A DNA stretch of 64,000 bases from the NCBI GenBank assembly GCA_002077065.1, contig NAJO01000062.1:1-64000 (forward strand), given 5' to 3'. The stretch's first letter is position 1. Each line of letters starts with the position of its first letter. A program made the translations under genes and the position numbers. The DNA comes from Cryoendolithus antarcticus. Taxonomy: Eukaryota > Ascomycota > Dothideomycetes > Cladosporiales > Cladosporiaceae. The notes beneath the pieces are model-generated. The model ran no database searches. It saw only the letters and a program-made list of their open reading frames with translations, and was not told the DNA's origin. Shown here one piece after another: positions 30,229 through 41,010 of the stretch.

Positions 30229-31231
30229 GCTCATATTACAAACAGCGATGATCGGGTTTGGAGGTTGCCGGTCTCTCGCTTGACCATCAGACTGAATTAA
30301 CAGCTCCCTGGCGCAGCTTGTGGAAGCACTAGAAGGTCGCGTGGTCTGATGAGGGATGCTGTGGCGCTATTGCTTATTACTTTCGATTTGCTTGTGAATG
30401 TTGCTCTGACTCTTGCTTTTATCTGCGGTTTGGACTACTCGGGATACCCCTTCTGCGAAATTGGCCCTTGACTGGAATATTGGAATGCTATCTGTTTGTC
30501 ACTTTTCCTTGCGCGTACTGGATCTTGGTTTTGCTTCGCGTTCTGGGTTCTGGATCTTCCTCCTTTTGGAGTCTTTACATGGCGTTCAAGGCGTTAGAGT
30601 GGGTCATTCTCTGATCCTCACCCTCACTGGTCGAGCGACAACAACACTTTTACAAATCTTTCTCACGAATATCTGGAGGCTTTCTCTCTTCGCATAGCGC
30701 AGCAAGACCCAGTACACTGGATGGCGGGGCTATATGTTTGGCATTTTTGAGGGATGGGGAACGTATACTAAGAGAGGCCGTCATGCTCACGGGCGCGGCA
30801 GACATCACTGTTGGTGGGTGGACAGCACATTGGACATGGGATCATGTAGGGAGGTGGCGCGTTTGAGTTCACTGGGGGGAGAATTAAGTACTTGGACATG
30901 GCGAGGGGTAGTTTATGAGCACAGCGCAGCGGGCAACGGGCATCTTTGATATGAGCAGATAGTATTGGCATACGGTTTTGAAGACTTGGGTGCGCGTTGA
31001 GTGATCTGATACGGATTTCTGTCATACGCTGCTCTGCAATTTGAAGGTGCATCGGCTGTCCTAACGCACCTCGCCGAGTCAATGAGAGGCCGCATTCATA
31101 AACGACCATTGGGCTTCTATCATTTGACGTATTACCATCTTTGTAGCCTTTGCTACTGCAGTCAACGCACTTGGACACATCCGGTACAATATTTGACCCG
31201 AAGCTTTATTGACGTAGAGTACGAGAGCACA
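30229..31231. other. Convergent gap, likely 3' UTRs
   Basis: About 1 kb lies between the stops of the Scw1-like and haspin genes. It is T-rich on the + strand around 30380-30690, fitting a long 3' UTR. No coding signal is recognised. Confidence 0.45.
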
Positions 31232-33262
31232 TTATATCTTCCTCCTCGATCGTCTGGCGTCGGGAGCCACGATATGGTGGTCCTGAGCTGGCACAAGGTA
31301 GTCCTCTGCTGCATGCCTGCTATGGCCAGCAATCTTGAGTCCTCCCAATCGTATCGCAAGGTCGCCGGCGTCTACGACTTGCTCTGCCATGTCTTCGACT
31401 TCATGATCGCTCACAGCTCCAATGACGTCCTCATCTCTCAGCCATTCTTCCTCCAAAGCCAGGCCCACCAGATCTCCCGCCTTGCTAATCCCATTAACGC
31501 CATTTGAAAATGGCTCCAGCAAGCCCTGGCATTTGAGCAATACGAACTCAAGATCGTTCGCTCGCTTCCACTGCTTCCACTCCTTCATCCGCTTCTTCGC
31601 AGGTGGACGACCTGCACTTGGCCATGCAATTTGCTCGAGGAGAGTGTAGAGGACGTAGTGAAGCCATACCAGGTTCGTGACAGGATGGAATTCGCGCCAA
31701 GGCGTATGGCTCGAAGTGTCTTGGGGTGGGAAAGGCGCCGTTGGCGATAAGGAGGAGACTGCGTTCCGCATGTAGCGGTAGATGTCGTACTGGTACTCAT
31801 CTGTCGAGTCGCCAGTGAAGAGGTGCGGTTCGTTGGCTAGGTCCATAAATGCGACTTCGTTACCATTGTCACCAGAACTGGCCAGGGAGGCACGGGAGAT
31901 CGTATAGTCGATCAAGGTTGCTTCAGTCCCAGTAAACCCCAGCGTCTTCGATACGTTAACCTCAGTAGCTTCGCCTCCTGGTCCGGATTCGCGAACGCAA
32001 ATGTTGCCCAAATGCAAATCGCGATGCTCGAACTCCGCCGCCTCCTCCCCTTTCGCCAGGGCAATCACCGTTTGCCAGAAGACATCCCAGATCGTCCAAA
32101 TATCGCTACACTCCCCTCGCTCTACCAGTCTCTCCAGATCAGTCCCAGCATCCTGCATCTCGATCACCGCCCACAACTGTTCATCACTGTAGCTACCCTT
32201 CTTCGCTGGGTCTGGGAAGATGCTCATGTCTTTCTTCGCAGCCTTTTGATCCGCGTTGTAGCTCTTACACGCATTGATAAAAGGTTCCCCAGGCCGACCA
32301 GACAGGACTCGTACATCGCGAAAGTTGGTGTAGCCAGGTATGCTAGTCATTCTTTGCAGCAATCTGACTTCACTGGCCACATCCTCCGGCTTTGACATTG
32401 CGGCTGCCTTTTTCAAGGCTTTTTCCCTCTCGCGCTTGGCTCTCGGTATGGTGTCTGCTGGTGCTTTGAGGGCAATGACTTTCAGCACTGACTCTTGGTC
32501 TCTCAGAGTACTGGTCGGAGAGTCGAAGGGAAGGTCAGGTCGCAAGGTCAGACGATAGACCTCACCGAAGGACGCTTCGGCGATCTTGGACAGAAGAAAG
32601 TGCTCGGCCAGCTGTGAAGCCCAGTCCGTGAAACAGCAGATATCGTGGGCCGTGAGTTCTAGGAGAGGTGCGCAATGCGTCGAATATATGTCATCGGATG
32701 GTTCTACCAGAGGTACCATGTCCACTGGAGGTATCGTGATTGCCGAGAGTACCAGTTTGGGCTCTCCTGCAACGTCTTCCGATACACTAGCTTTGTCCGC
32801 ATCGTGCAACAGAGCTGTAGACGCTAATGGCGCTGGTCTGACCGCTTCCGCATCACGCGCCTCTCCGGTAGGTCCACCAATTGCGTCCAGTTCATCACTA
32901 TCTAATTCACCGGCAACCCTCTCCTCTGGACCCTCTTTGAAGTATAATTGCTCCGGCGTCACGCATAGTACCTTGCCATCGTGCTTAAGCACTTCTTCCT
33001 GCGGCTTTGGCTTCCTCTGGGACTTGATCGGTGGCACAGCATTGCCATCTCGCTCACTCAGCGGTCTTCGACGTCTTGGGGGCGATGCTATGGTAAGCTG
33101 GTCGATCTTGGTACCCGGCTTTGTCGTTGCATCGTCGAGCGTGTGGTTGACTGCAGTATCTTCTGTTGGCGATGGTGCGAGGTTTTGGGGACTGCCGAAT
33201 ATATCGACCGGATTGTACACCGCTCGCGAACGCTTGCCATAGACCCCGTATTGGCGAGCCAT
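31232..33262 (-). CDS. Haspin-family histone H3 Thr3 kinase
   Basis: The 676-residue protein has a disordered basic N-terminal half with proline-directed sites, followed by the atypical haspin kinase domain. Evidence includes LSKIAEASFGEVYRL (Gly-rich loop), the conserved VIALKAP lysine region, VIALAKGEEAAEFEHRDLHL (catalytic loop with HRD near residue 410), and TLIDYTISRA, in which the usual DFG is DYT as in haspin. The haspin-specific segment DLANEPHLFTGDSTDEYQYD follows. Haspin phosphorylates histone H3 Thr3 at mitotic centromeres to recruit the chromosomal passenger complex. The C-terminal 60 residues contain acidic and Arg-rich stretches of unknown role. The ATG at 33262 (MARQYGVYGKRS) is the start; the frame opens one non-ATG codon earlier. 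Confidence 0.9.
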   Translation of the reverse strand: MARQYGVYGKRSRAVYNPVDIFGSPQNLAPSPTEDTAVNHTLDDATTKPGTKIDQLTIASPPRRRRPLSERDGNAVPPIKSQRKPKPQEEVLKHDGKVLCVTPEQLYFKEGPEERVAGELDSDELDAIGGPTGEARDAEAVRPAPLASTALLHDADKASVSEDVAGEPKLVLSAITIPPVDMVPLVEPSDDIYSTHCAPLLELTAHDICCFTDWASQLAEHFLLSKIAEASFGEVYRLTLRPDLPFDSPTSTLRDQESVLKVIALKAPADTIPRAKREREKALKKAAAMSKPEDVASEVRLLQRMTSIPGYTNFRDVRVLSGRPGEPFINACKSYNADQKAAKKDMSIFPDPAKKGSYSDEQLWAVIEMQDAGTDLERLVERGECSDIWTIWDVFWQTVIALAKGEEAAEFEHRDLHLGNICVRESGPGGEATEVNVSKTLGFTGTEATLIDYTISRASLASSGDNGNEVAFMDLANEPHLFTGDSTDEYQYDIYRYMRNAVSSLSPTAPFPPQDTSSHTPWREFHPVTNLVWLHYVLYTLLEQIAWPSAGRPPAKKRMKEWKQWKRANDLEFVLLKCQGLLEPFSNGVNGISKAGDLVGLALEEEWLRDEDVIGAVSDHEVEDMAEQVVDAGDLAIRLGGLKIAGHSRHAAEDYLVPAQDHHIVAPDARRSRRKI

Positions 33263-33679
33263 CACTCTACTAGATTACCGTTGTACGGATATCGAAGATG
33301 CTGGTGTCGACAAAAGGTTGTCTCGGGTGTTGACTTTCGTCATAGTGCCTAGCAACCACTATCGATACCGGATCCACGCTCCGAGATCCCCGACAGACAA
33401 CGTAGACTGTGCAACTGGATGGCAAACCATGGTAAAGTACACATGCGGTGAATGAGACCGCTCAGCTATGGGTCTTTCGTCACTCGCCCAGAATTGCCGG
33501 GAGAAGCGTCAAGGTAAGTTGTGCTGATCGTCTTAGATACATAGACTCATCACATATACTCTGAGAGCGGACGAGCTGCACTTGTTTCAGGTTCCACTTG
33601 GCAAAGCAGACCTTCTTCGTAAGAATCGCTCGGTGTCTTCATAGGATTTCTCGGCTCATCTGTATTTGAGCGTGTCAAT
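33263..33679. promoter_or_regulatory. Divergent promoter region
   Basis: This is 417 bases between the haspin start and the spermidine-synthase-like start. It must serve both genes. No recognised element. Confidence 0.5.
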
Positions 33680-35404
33680 ATGTCGACCTCCAGGCGAAGG
33701 ACTACGCCTAGGGCAGAGCAGGTTCAAAGCAATCCGAAGCTCACGCGAAGCTCACAAGCAGTGGTATGGCGGCCAGTGGTCACCGCGATATGCCTTACGG
33801 TGCTGGCCGCTGTCGTCTCCAACACCTCGCAGCTGTCATTGGCACCAGTCTTTGGAAGTATCCCGTCGAGCATCAATCATAAAGCAGCGATCTCCTCGAC
33901 CTTCTTGACAGGAGCCATCGCCCGAGCCTTCTGGAAACCCGAACGGACGACGTTCTTGCATTACCTACCACTGTGGGCTGCGTGCATGCCTATGGTAGCA
34001 ACGGGAGTGGTCCTACTCAGCGAAAGCCTAGGGTTGATTGTTGGACCCATGATCACTGGCTTCCTGAGCTGTCACACGATCGTGACTGTACTCAGCTATG
34101 TTATTGCCATGAACGTCGAACAGATCGACCTTTCGAAGTTCTTTGGAGCGAGTGACATGGCATCTGTTGCCATCAGCGCTGGTTCGCTGGGCCTGTTCGT
34201 ACTGCTAGAGCGCAAGATTGGCCAATATTTGCCAGACATTATCAGTCTTTCGCAACACCTCAATCCTCTCAACTTGCAAGTGGTAAGCAGTCTCGCGCTT
34301 GGTGCTGCGATGCCACAGCGTCAGAATCTGTTCTATGCGACTGTTCTGGTGGCGAATTTGGTAGCCCTCCTGGCGCCGCAAGGAAGTGGCCCTTACTCGC
34401 TTGCCGTTGCCAACGCTGGACTGGGCGCTCAGAACTGGACCTTGCTTGCTCGTCAGTGGAGTAACACTGGCTACATCAGCGTGCTCGAGAACACTGAGCA
34501 GCAGTATCGTGTTCTACGTTGCGACCACTCACTCCTGGGAGGCGAGTGGCAGCTGACGCCTGAGCGACGAAAGCAAGGGTGGCAAGTCTCAGAGCCGATC
34601 TACGCTGTCTTCGAGATGCTTGAAGCAGTCCGGCTGCTCAAGTCAGACCGGCCAGTTCCAGACAAGGACGCCCAAGCCTTAGTTATTGGTCTGGGTATAG
34701 GCACAGCCCCGAAGGCTCTGATGTCTCACGGTATCAATGCCACTATCATCGAGCTCGATCCGATCGTACACCAATACGCATCAATTTACTTTGACCTCCC
34801 ACAAGCCCACATCGCATACCTCTCCAACGCCATTCCGTGGGTCCAAGCGCAATCTAAGCTTGCTCCTAGATACGACTACATCCTACACGATGTCTTTACC
34901 GGCGGTGCCGAGCCCCTCGCACTTTTTACCACCTCGTTCCTCCAGAATCTACGCTCCCTCCTATCACCGAACGGCATAGCAGCCATCAACTACGCCGGCG
35001 ATCTCTCGCTACCCCTCACATCCCTAGTCCTCAACACGATAGACCTAGCCTTCGACCGCCAATGCTCCGCCTTCCGCGATCAAGCCCCGCCACCTGCATC
35101 CCAAGCTTACGGCCCTGCGGAAGACTTCACTAACCTGGTCGTCTTCTGCCGCAATACTCCAGGCCCGATCTTCTTCCGCCAACCTCGCGAAGCAGACTTG
35201 CTTCGTAGTCAGAGTAGGCGGCAGTACCTCCTCCCCAATCCAGACTTGGCCGTCGACTTTCCATTGCGGTCTTCATCCCAGAGCGCGGAGGTATTAGAGG
35301 ACGGCGATCTGGGGAAGTGGCGGGCGCAGCAGCAGGAGAGCGCCGCACGACATTGGCGGATTATGAGGACGGTTTTGCCGAGTAGGGTGTGGGAGTTGTA
35401 CTGA
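33680..35404 (+). CDS. Multi-pass membrane protein with C-terminal spermidine-synthase-like Rossmann domain
   Basis: The 574-residue protein begins with a basic 30-residue segment. Residues about 31-240 then contain about seven hydrophobic segments (for example AICLTVLAAVVSNTSQLSL, HYLPLWAACMPMVATGVVLL, NLFYATVLVANLVALLAP). The C-terminal half is a spermine/spermidine-synthase-like class I SAM-binding fold: QALVIGLGIGTAPKAL (motif I, about residue 330), ATIIELDP (acidic end of beta 2), then YDYILHDVFTGG where canonical polyamine synthases have a DSxDP-type catalytic motif. That motif is not kept, so polyamine synthesis is doubtful, and a methyltransferase or non-enzymatic role is possible. 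Similar membrane-fused proteins are known in bacteria and fungi without clear function. It is divergent from haspin. Confidence 0.75.
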   Translation: MSTSRRRTTPRAEQVQSNPKLTRSSQAVVWRPVVTAICLTVLAAVVSNTSQLSLAPVFGSIPSSINHKAAISSTFLTGAIARAFWKPERTTFLHYLPLWAACMPMVATGVVLLSESLGLIVGPMITGFLSCHTIVTVLSYVIAMNVEQIDLSKFFGASDMASVAISAGSLGLFVLLERKIGQYLPDIISLSQHLNPLNLQVVSSLALGAAMPQRQNLFYATVLVANLVALLAPQGSGPYSLAVANAGLGAQNWTLLARQWSNTGYISVLENTEQQYRVLRCDHSLLGGEWQLTPERRKQGWQVSEPIYAVFEMLEAVRLLKSDRPVPDKDAQALVIGLGIGTAPKALMSHGINATIIELDPIVHQYASIYFDLPQAHIAYLSNAIPWVQAQSKLAPRYDYILHDVFTGGAEPLALFTTSFLQNLRSLLSPNGIAAINYAGDLSLPLTSLVLNTIDLAFDRQCSAFRDQAPPPASQAYGPAEDFTNLVVFCRNTPGPIFFRQPREADLLRSQSRRQYLLPNPDLAVDFPLRSSSQSAEVLEDGDLGKWRAQQQESAARHWRIMRTVLPSRVWELY

Positions 35405-35669
35405 TTCTCGATATGGGAAAGCCTACGACGGGATGTCAGTTTCAGGGTGATTATTAGTAGTTGGGAGACCTGATGGTCACGCGTGGCGCCAGTCGAGGTG
35501 AGAGGGGAAAAGAGTGAAGCGTAAGAAAAGCGTGCCAATTTGTGAATGTACGGTGGTTTCTCATTGTGTATTGCCCTCAGCTTTTCGCGTCTTTGGTGCT
35601 ACAAGTACATCCCAATGCAGTGCCATGCAATCGCAAAGAAAGAAGGAAAAGTCGCCACACGAGCCTCGC

Positions 35670-37502
35670 TCACTTTCCAAGAAGTCCCTTCTTCGCTTTC
35701 GTAGGCGGCACGTGGTTGTGCCTCACTTTCTTCTCCCTGGTCTTGATGTCATCTGAGTAGCCGTCTTGTTGGCAGCAAGGCCAGGGTCCCCATTTGCTTT
35801 CTCGATCACTCGCCACTTCGAGTGCTTGCTTTACTGTCCATCGCTTCTCCGGCCGAGGATCGAGAAGTCCGAACAGCATCTGAGCGCCACCAGGTGTGGC
35901 AAAGGACCCAGGGAACATCTTCGCTGCGCACCGAGGTAGGTCTTCGGTATTCTTCCCCATCTGCGCATCGTCATGCTTCTCCATCCAGTCGCAGTAGCTG
36001 TTGTAGAAGATGGCGAAGTTCTTCTCACTCTTCAGGGCCGCTCCCCATGGGGTGCCTCGCTCATGTAGGGTGACGAAGACAATAGCTGCGCTCCAGACGT
36101 CAATGCCACGCGGATCGTATGCCTTTTCTCTAGCGAGAAGTTCCGGCGCCATATACGGTCGCGAGCCGACGAGGCCAGGTTCGCAAAATCTGATCTCGAC
36201 GTCGGCAGGCACGAGACTGGGTCGTCTGCAGTGCCGGGACGGGTTCCCGGGATGAGGACCGGCGAACACTTCGCTGGTGCCGAAGTCGGCGATCTTGAGG
36301 GCTCCGTCTTTGGTGACAACAAGGTTCTCGGACTTGATATCGCGATGAGCCACGCCATGATCATGGAGAAACGTGAGCCCTCGGAGAAGTTGCTTGAACA
36401 TGCAATTCTTGTCTTCAAGAGACATCGAATTGGTCTTGACGAGATCGTTCAGATCGCCAAGCTCGCAGTACTCCATCACATGCATCCACTCCTTGCCAGA
36501 GGTACAAAGATAGTAGGTCTTGACAACGTTGGGTGCATCACAGGCTTTCGCGATCGCGTACTCGGACTTGATCTTAGCAACGTACTCGAATTCCTCTTCT
36601 TCGTCAGGCTCCCAGGGTCGGAAAGCTTTCACTGCGTACACCTTCACGACATCCGTCTTGTTCCTCGGCGTCATGAGCTTCACCATAGCAGCACCGCCTT
36701 CACCAATGACTTTGCCATTATGACGTGCAAGGTAGCTGAAATGTGCATCCAAGCCACACTCATCGACGTCCATGTTTTGCGGTAGCTTAACAGAGAGTCG
36801 CCGAGCTTTCGAGCCGACACCAGCATCGACACCTTCGACATAATCGCCACCCTCAGTAGAGCGAAAGTAGATGGATGATCGCCGTGCTGTAGAGTTAGAT
36901 GCACCCGAGCTTTGCCTTCGCATACGATGCGGAGGCCGTTGTTGGTCGTTCTGTGTTACTTCCGCGAAGCGAATTCTGGTCTTGTTTTCCATTTTGGTGA
37001 AGTCGTCCGTGGTCTCAACTGACGCGTTGGTGGTCACCCGCTCAAGCGAGTCAGGCTCTTCTAACGTGCTTGTACTGGAGAGTGGTCGTTGCTTCATCGC
37101 ACTCTTCGGCGGGTCCTCCACCGCAGGCTGCGGTGGTGAGGCTTCCTCTACTACAGGTTGCGGTGTTGGTATGGAGCCATTGACGCCGTTCTTCGATAGA
37201 GGTCGGAAGATTAAATCAGTCTTTCGCGGACTCGACATGTGACTTGACGTAGGCCTGCCATCAGGTGTAGTCGAAGCTCTCTTGATGGATCGGCTTCCGG
37301 GTTCATCGAAGTAGCCATTGGGTGATTGTGATTGGGCTTTGGGAGGAGAATGTCCATTGCCGACGTGAAAATTGTCCTTGAACTTCGCAAGAAAGCTACG
37401 TCGCTTCTTGCCAGGCTCAAGACCGGGTTGCGGTATTTGATTTGATCGCTGCTGCGCACCCAAGTCGGTCGCAGCGCGAGTGGGAGATGCCAATCCAGGC
37501 AT
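35670..37502 (-). CDS. Hal4/Hal5-like serine/threonine kinase
   Basis: The 610-residue protein has a disordered Ser/Pro-rich N terminus of about 230 residues and a kinase domain with all key elements: GEGGAAMVKL (Gly-rich loop), VYAVKAFRP (catalytic Lys), HRDIKSENLVV (catalytic loop), ADFGTSEVF (DFG) and VGSRPYMAPELLAREK (activation segment and APE). The activation segment region contains a long insert (HPGNPSRHCRRPSLVPADVEI). This matches the fungal-specific HAL4/HAL5 (NPR/Hal) kinase group, which regulates K+ uptake and nutrient transporter stability at the plasma membrane in yeast. The ion-homeostasis role is inferred from family. The C terminus is basic (KKVRHNHVPPTKAKKGLLGK). Start at the ATG at 37502. 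No intron. Confidence 0.85.
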   Translation of the reverse strand: MPGLASPTRAATDLGAQQRSNQIPQPGLEPGKKRRSFLAKFKDNFHVGNGHSPPKAQSQSPNGYFDEPGSRSIKRASTTPDGRPTSSHMSSPRKTDLIFRPLSKNGVNGSIPTPQPVVEEASPPQPAVEDPPKSAMKQRPLSSTSTLEEPDSLERVTTNASVETTDDFTKMENKTRIRFAEVTQNDQQRPPHRMRRQSSGASNSTARRSSIYFRSTEGGDYVEGVDAGVGSKARRLSVKLPQNMDVDECGLDAHFSYLARHNGKVIGEGGAAMVKLMTPRNKTDVVKVYAVKAFRPWEPDEEEEFEYVAKIKSEYAIAKACDAPNVVKTYYLCTSGKEWMHVMEYCELGDLNDLVKTNSMSLEDKNCMFKQLLRGLTFLHDHGVAHRDIKSENLVVTKDGALKIADFGTSEVFAGPHPGNPSRHCRRPSLVPADVEIRFCEPGLVGSRPYMAPELLAREKAYDPRGIDVWSAAIVFVTLHERGTPWGAALKSEKNFAIFYNSYCDWMEKHDDAQMGKNTEDLPRCAAKMFPGSFATPGGAQMLFGLLDPRPEKRWTVKQALEVASDRESKWGPWPCCQQDGYSDDIKTREKKVRHNHVPPTKAKKGLLGK

Positions 37503-39138
37503 GATAGATCAGTCAGCAGCTCGCAGCACCTCTGCGACTGCACTAAAGCTGGACCTCAGTTGCGTGCGATTGACGTCAGTCCGAGTATCGCAATTGACAA
37601 CTGCAGATCTGGAGGCCGGCGTGATCTATACGCACAAGACTTGCAGCAATAGTACCGCAGGTTTGGATCGAAGTCGCACAGAAACGCTCTGGGGAAAAAG
37701 CGTCACCCGGACCCACGGCTCGAGCACTCTCTGGCTGCAGGCCAAGCTCTGCGGTTTTGATGTAGGGGCGACAGCTCTCGCTCGCTTGTCTGCGTCTTAC
37801 CCGCTTCTAGAAGGCAAGCGCGGTCTGAGCTGTGACTACGCCGCAAGGTACAGAGCTACAGCTGCGGTGGGTAGTCTTTATCTTTGTTGCGCCGCAGTAG
37901 CGCCTTGAAATTGCGTCAGACGTTCAGACTCGCCGTCTTTGCGTACAGATAGGCCGATGATCTAAGATGTAGCATGTACTCATGGAATCTCAACCGACAG
38001 TGTGTGAGAGTCGAGCCACGTGGTTCCTTCTGGCAAGCTGAAGAGGTCTCTGATGTGTTCTTGAGGTCGGCGATTGTTGAATGCCGAGTGAATCGAAGAG
38101 GGGGTTGCGCAACAGCCAAGAGACTTGGGACCGATGTCACGGAGTAAATGTAGTATGTGTAAGAGCCGCAACCTGACGAAATACTGTCGGGAGCGTATGA
38201 TGGAGACTACGATGGGACAATAAGACTTTTCATGTCCGCACACTTCACGATCCATCGACCCAGATTGGAAATCAGCGACGGCCTTCCAGTTCCTGCCGAA
38301 TATCCGTGACGGAAGCGCCTTCCCTTGAACGTCGCCAGAATGGTCATCCTTGGCGTTGCGATGCTCACCATAAACTTGGGCCATTCCACTTCATCATGAC
38401 CAAATGACCATGGTGTCGCAACGTGTCAAGCCACATCAGTTAATCCACTAGAACACTCGCAGATGGTCACAGTTTCCCACATGAAGTCTAGCTAGCGTTG
38501 CGACATGGTACCACATCTCTTCGGAAAGTCTGAAGAATATCGTACTGCTATCACGTGTGCCCGGAGTGTCTCTTTCACCTCTGGACACCTGATGAGGAAG
38601 GCTACGCTGAACGAAGAGTGCTGGGAGTGGTCTTTGGCTCTCGGCAGTACATCGATCGATTGTAGATTGCTGCGGTAGAGTATAAAACCGCTCTAGTAAC
38701 GAGATCCCACTTCGGAAAGAATCCCAGAACTCACGCGATGATGAGAACGGTGAGAGGCTGACCTTTTAAGCTCCTCATATTCGTCCAGGGGCATGCGAGA
38801 ATGGACACCTCGTTACTTCAGCCTTGCAACTACGCGGGAGGCCTCGATGTACCACAACTCAAAAACTCAACGCTCGGCCGTGAAACTGCCACCAGCGGCG
38901 CTATCACTACTGTTCAGTGCTTGCAGGAATTTCGCTCGTCTCCTTGTCCAAACTCTTTGACTTGAAGACGACAGCGAGGCGGCAACACTAAATTGACAGC
39001 ATTGTGCTGCGCGTGGCATGAGGCCAACGGACTTTACTATCTTATGCCAATACACGTGGTAGAAATGACCACTTATGCGCAAGGTTACGCCCCGACACCA
39101 TCGCTAAACCCACATAATAATCCTTCGATGCACGCAAT
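37503..39138. other. Gene-poor region of 1.6 kb
   Basis: This lies between the start of the Hal-like kinase gene and the stop of the first MFS gene, both minus strand. A TATA-like GTATAAAACC occurs near 38680 on the + strand, but no supported gene follows it before the MFS stop. Open frames here lack recognisable domains. Confidence 0.4.
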
Positions 39139-41010
39139 TCAGTCTCCCATAGCCTTTTCCATCTCGCGATCCATCACAATCCTCCACCGCGCCCCAAAGC
39201 GCTTCATGGCCCAGATCGTTGTACTTCCTCCGACCAGACAGATGACTCCCAGTCCCGTGAACAACCATCCATTGCCAATAGCCACGATCAACGGCTCCGC
39301 CACAACCGTGCCTACGCACGAGAAGATGTTCCTCACGAAGTTGTTCAGCGCGATCCCATGGCTTGCTTTCCTCGGCATGAATTCCGTCAACATGGTAGTG
39401 ATGAGCGCGAAGATAAGCATGCTGCCGATACCGAAGAAGAAGTTGGCAATCATCGGTGCGGCCGTATTGACACCGTAGCGGGCAGTCCAGCCGTACATGA
39501 TCAGGGCACAAGGGAACAGCGCAGCTCCGATCCAAGCGTTCTCCTTCATGCGGTCTTCTGGGATGAATTTGAGCTTACCGTCCGGTTCGTAGCGGTTCGC
39601 TTTGCGTGCTTCGCGATGCATGATGCTGTCCACCCATTTCCCGCCGAAGAGCGAGGCGATGAAGTAGCCTAAGCTGTTGGGGATGTAGAGTAAGCCGACG
39701 ATGATGCTTGAGTACGAGTATGGCGCCTTGGAGAAAGTCTGCTGCACGCTGATGTTGAGCATGTAAAGGGAGCCGAATGTGATGCTGGCGTAGAGGACCG
39801 AGATTGCCACTGCTGGGAATCGGAGGTAAAGTATGATCTTCAGAGGATCCAGGAAAGCACGGCGGAGAAGGGAGAGATATTTCTTGGATTTGACGTGGAT
39901 TGACTTGGCGGTCGTTGTACGAGTGAGAGCGGGGCGCATGCCGTCCTTCTCGCTGGTGGGTAGACCGGCTAGTTTGGCTTCGGACTCAGCATCCACCAGC
40001 GCTGCCAATGGCTTTCTGACGCGGAGAGTCTCAGGCAGGCAGAACAGCAGGAAGATGAAGATCAGTAAGCCGAAGATGGCGAGGCCGTACTGTGTTGAAC
40101 GCCATCCTAAGCTAGCTCCAAGTATGCCGCCTAGTATGGGCGAGAGTAATGGACCACAAAGCGGTCCTAGGTAGAATATACCCATAGCTCGGCCGCGTTC
40201 CTTGACCTCCCAAATGTCGGCGATCGTGCCAGCACCCACTGCTTGCACGGACGCTGCTGCACCTCCAGAAAGTAGCCTAGTGATAATGAACATAGAGATG
40301 TCGGTCGACACAGCCGCCAGAACGTTGAAGACAACGAAGAGAGCAAAGGAACTTAGGTAGATCGTCCGCCTCCCTAGTGTCTCACTGAATGAGCTCCACC
40401 AAAGCGGGAAGATCGACATGGACAGCATGTACAACGCCACACTCAAGTTGATCACTGTAGGCTTAGCCTTGAACGTCTCAGTGATGTCGGTCAGCACTGG
40501 CAGTATAATGGATGAGCCCATAGGTGCAGCAGCAGCCGCCACAGCTACTATGAATGTGACGGTCCACTTCTTCCGCCGGGTATAGTCGTAAGGCTCGGTG
40601 ACCTCCGCAATGACAGCTAGCCGCGCGAAGAGCCCACGCCGCTCCCCTCGAGGAACAATCACAGCATCCCGCTTGACTGACCTGACCGAAGATCGTGCTC
40701 GGCTTCGACTGCGATGAGGTGTAGCAACCTGCGCATCATGTCCCTCAATGTCCGAATGCGTCTGATCAGAGTCGTGAGAGTTCCGAGATTCGTGCGTTTC
40801 TACAGATCTCCTTCGTCCACGACGCGGCAAGTCGAGGAGGTTCTCGCTATTCGAGCATGGCGCCCCCACTGCAGTAATATCGGGCTCTTGCGTATAGGCT
40901 GGATGCTGTCGTTCGGGTATGTGCATGGAGGACCGGTCACTAGATGAAGACTTCTCCAGCTCTTTCTCCGATTCGCCTTGCTCAAGATCTCCAGCATTGG
41001 ACTTCGCCAT
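39139..41010 (-). CDS. MFS transporter, DHA1 family (Qdr/Dtr1-like)
   Basis: The 623-residue protein has a hydrophilic N terminus of about 150 residues rich in Ser, Arg and Asp, then twelve predicted membrane segments. Conserved MFS features are seen after the second helix (FPLWWSSFSETLGRRTIYL, the motif A region) and around AVGAGTIADIWEVKERGRAMG and LGPLCGPLLSPILGG (motifs of the DHA1 drug:H+ antiporters). A cytoplasmic loop of about 70 residues divides the two halves. DHA1 members of this type export drugs, polyamines or organic anions. The substrate cannot be told from sequence. Single exon; start at the ATG at 41010. Plasma membrane location is inferred. Confidence 0.88.
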   Translation of the reverse strand: MAKSNAGDLEQGESEKELEKSSSSDRSSMHIPERQHPAYTQEPDITAVGAPCSNSENLLDLPRRGRRRSVETHESRNSHDSDQTHSDIEGHDAQVATPHRSRSRARSSVRSVKRDAVIVPRGERRGLFARLAVIAEVTEPYDYTRRKKWTVTFIVAVAAAAAPMGSSIILPVLTDITETFKAKPTVINLSVALYMLSMSIFPLWWSSFSETLGRRTIYLSSFALFVVFNVLAAVSTDISMFIITRLLSGGAAASVQAVGAGTIADIWEVKERGRAMGIFYLGPLCGPLLSPILGGILGASLGWRSTQYGLAIFGLLIFIFLLFCLPETLRVRKPLAALVDAESEAKLAGLPTSEKDGMRPALTRTTTAKSIHVKSKKYLSLLRRAFLDPLKIILYLRFPAVAISVLYASITFGSLYMLNISVQQTFSKAPYSYSSIIVGLLYIPNSLGYFIASLFGGKWVDSIMHREARKANRYEPDGKLKFIPEDRMKENAWIGAALFPCALIMYGWTARYGVNTAAPMIANFFFGIGSMLIFALITTMLTEFMPRKASHGIALNNFVRNIFSCVGTVVAEPLIVAIGNGWLFTGLGVICLVGGSTTIWAMKRFGARWRIVMDREMEKAMGD

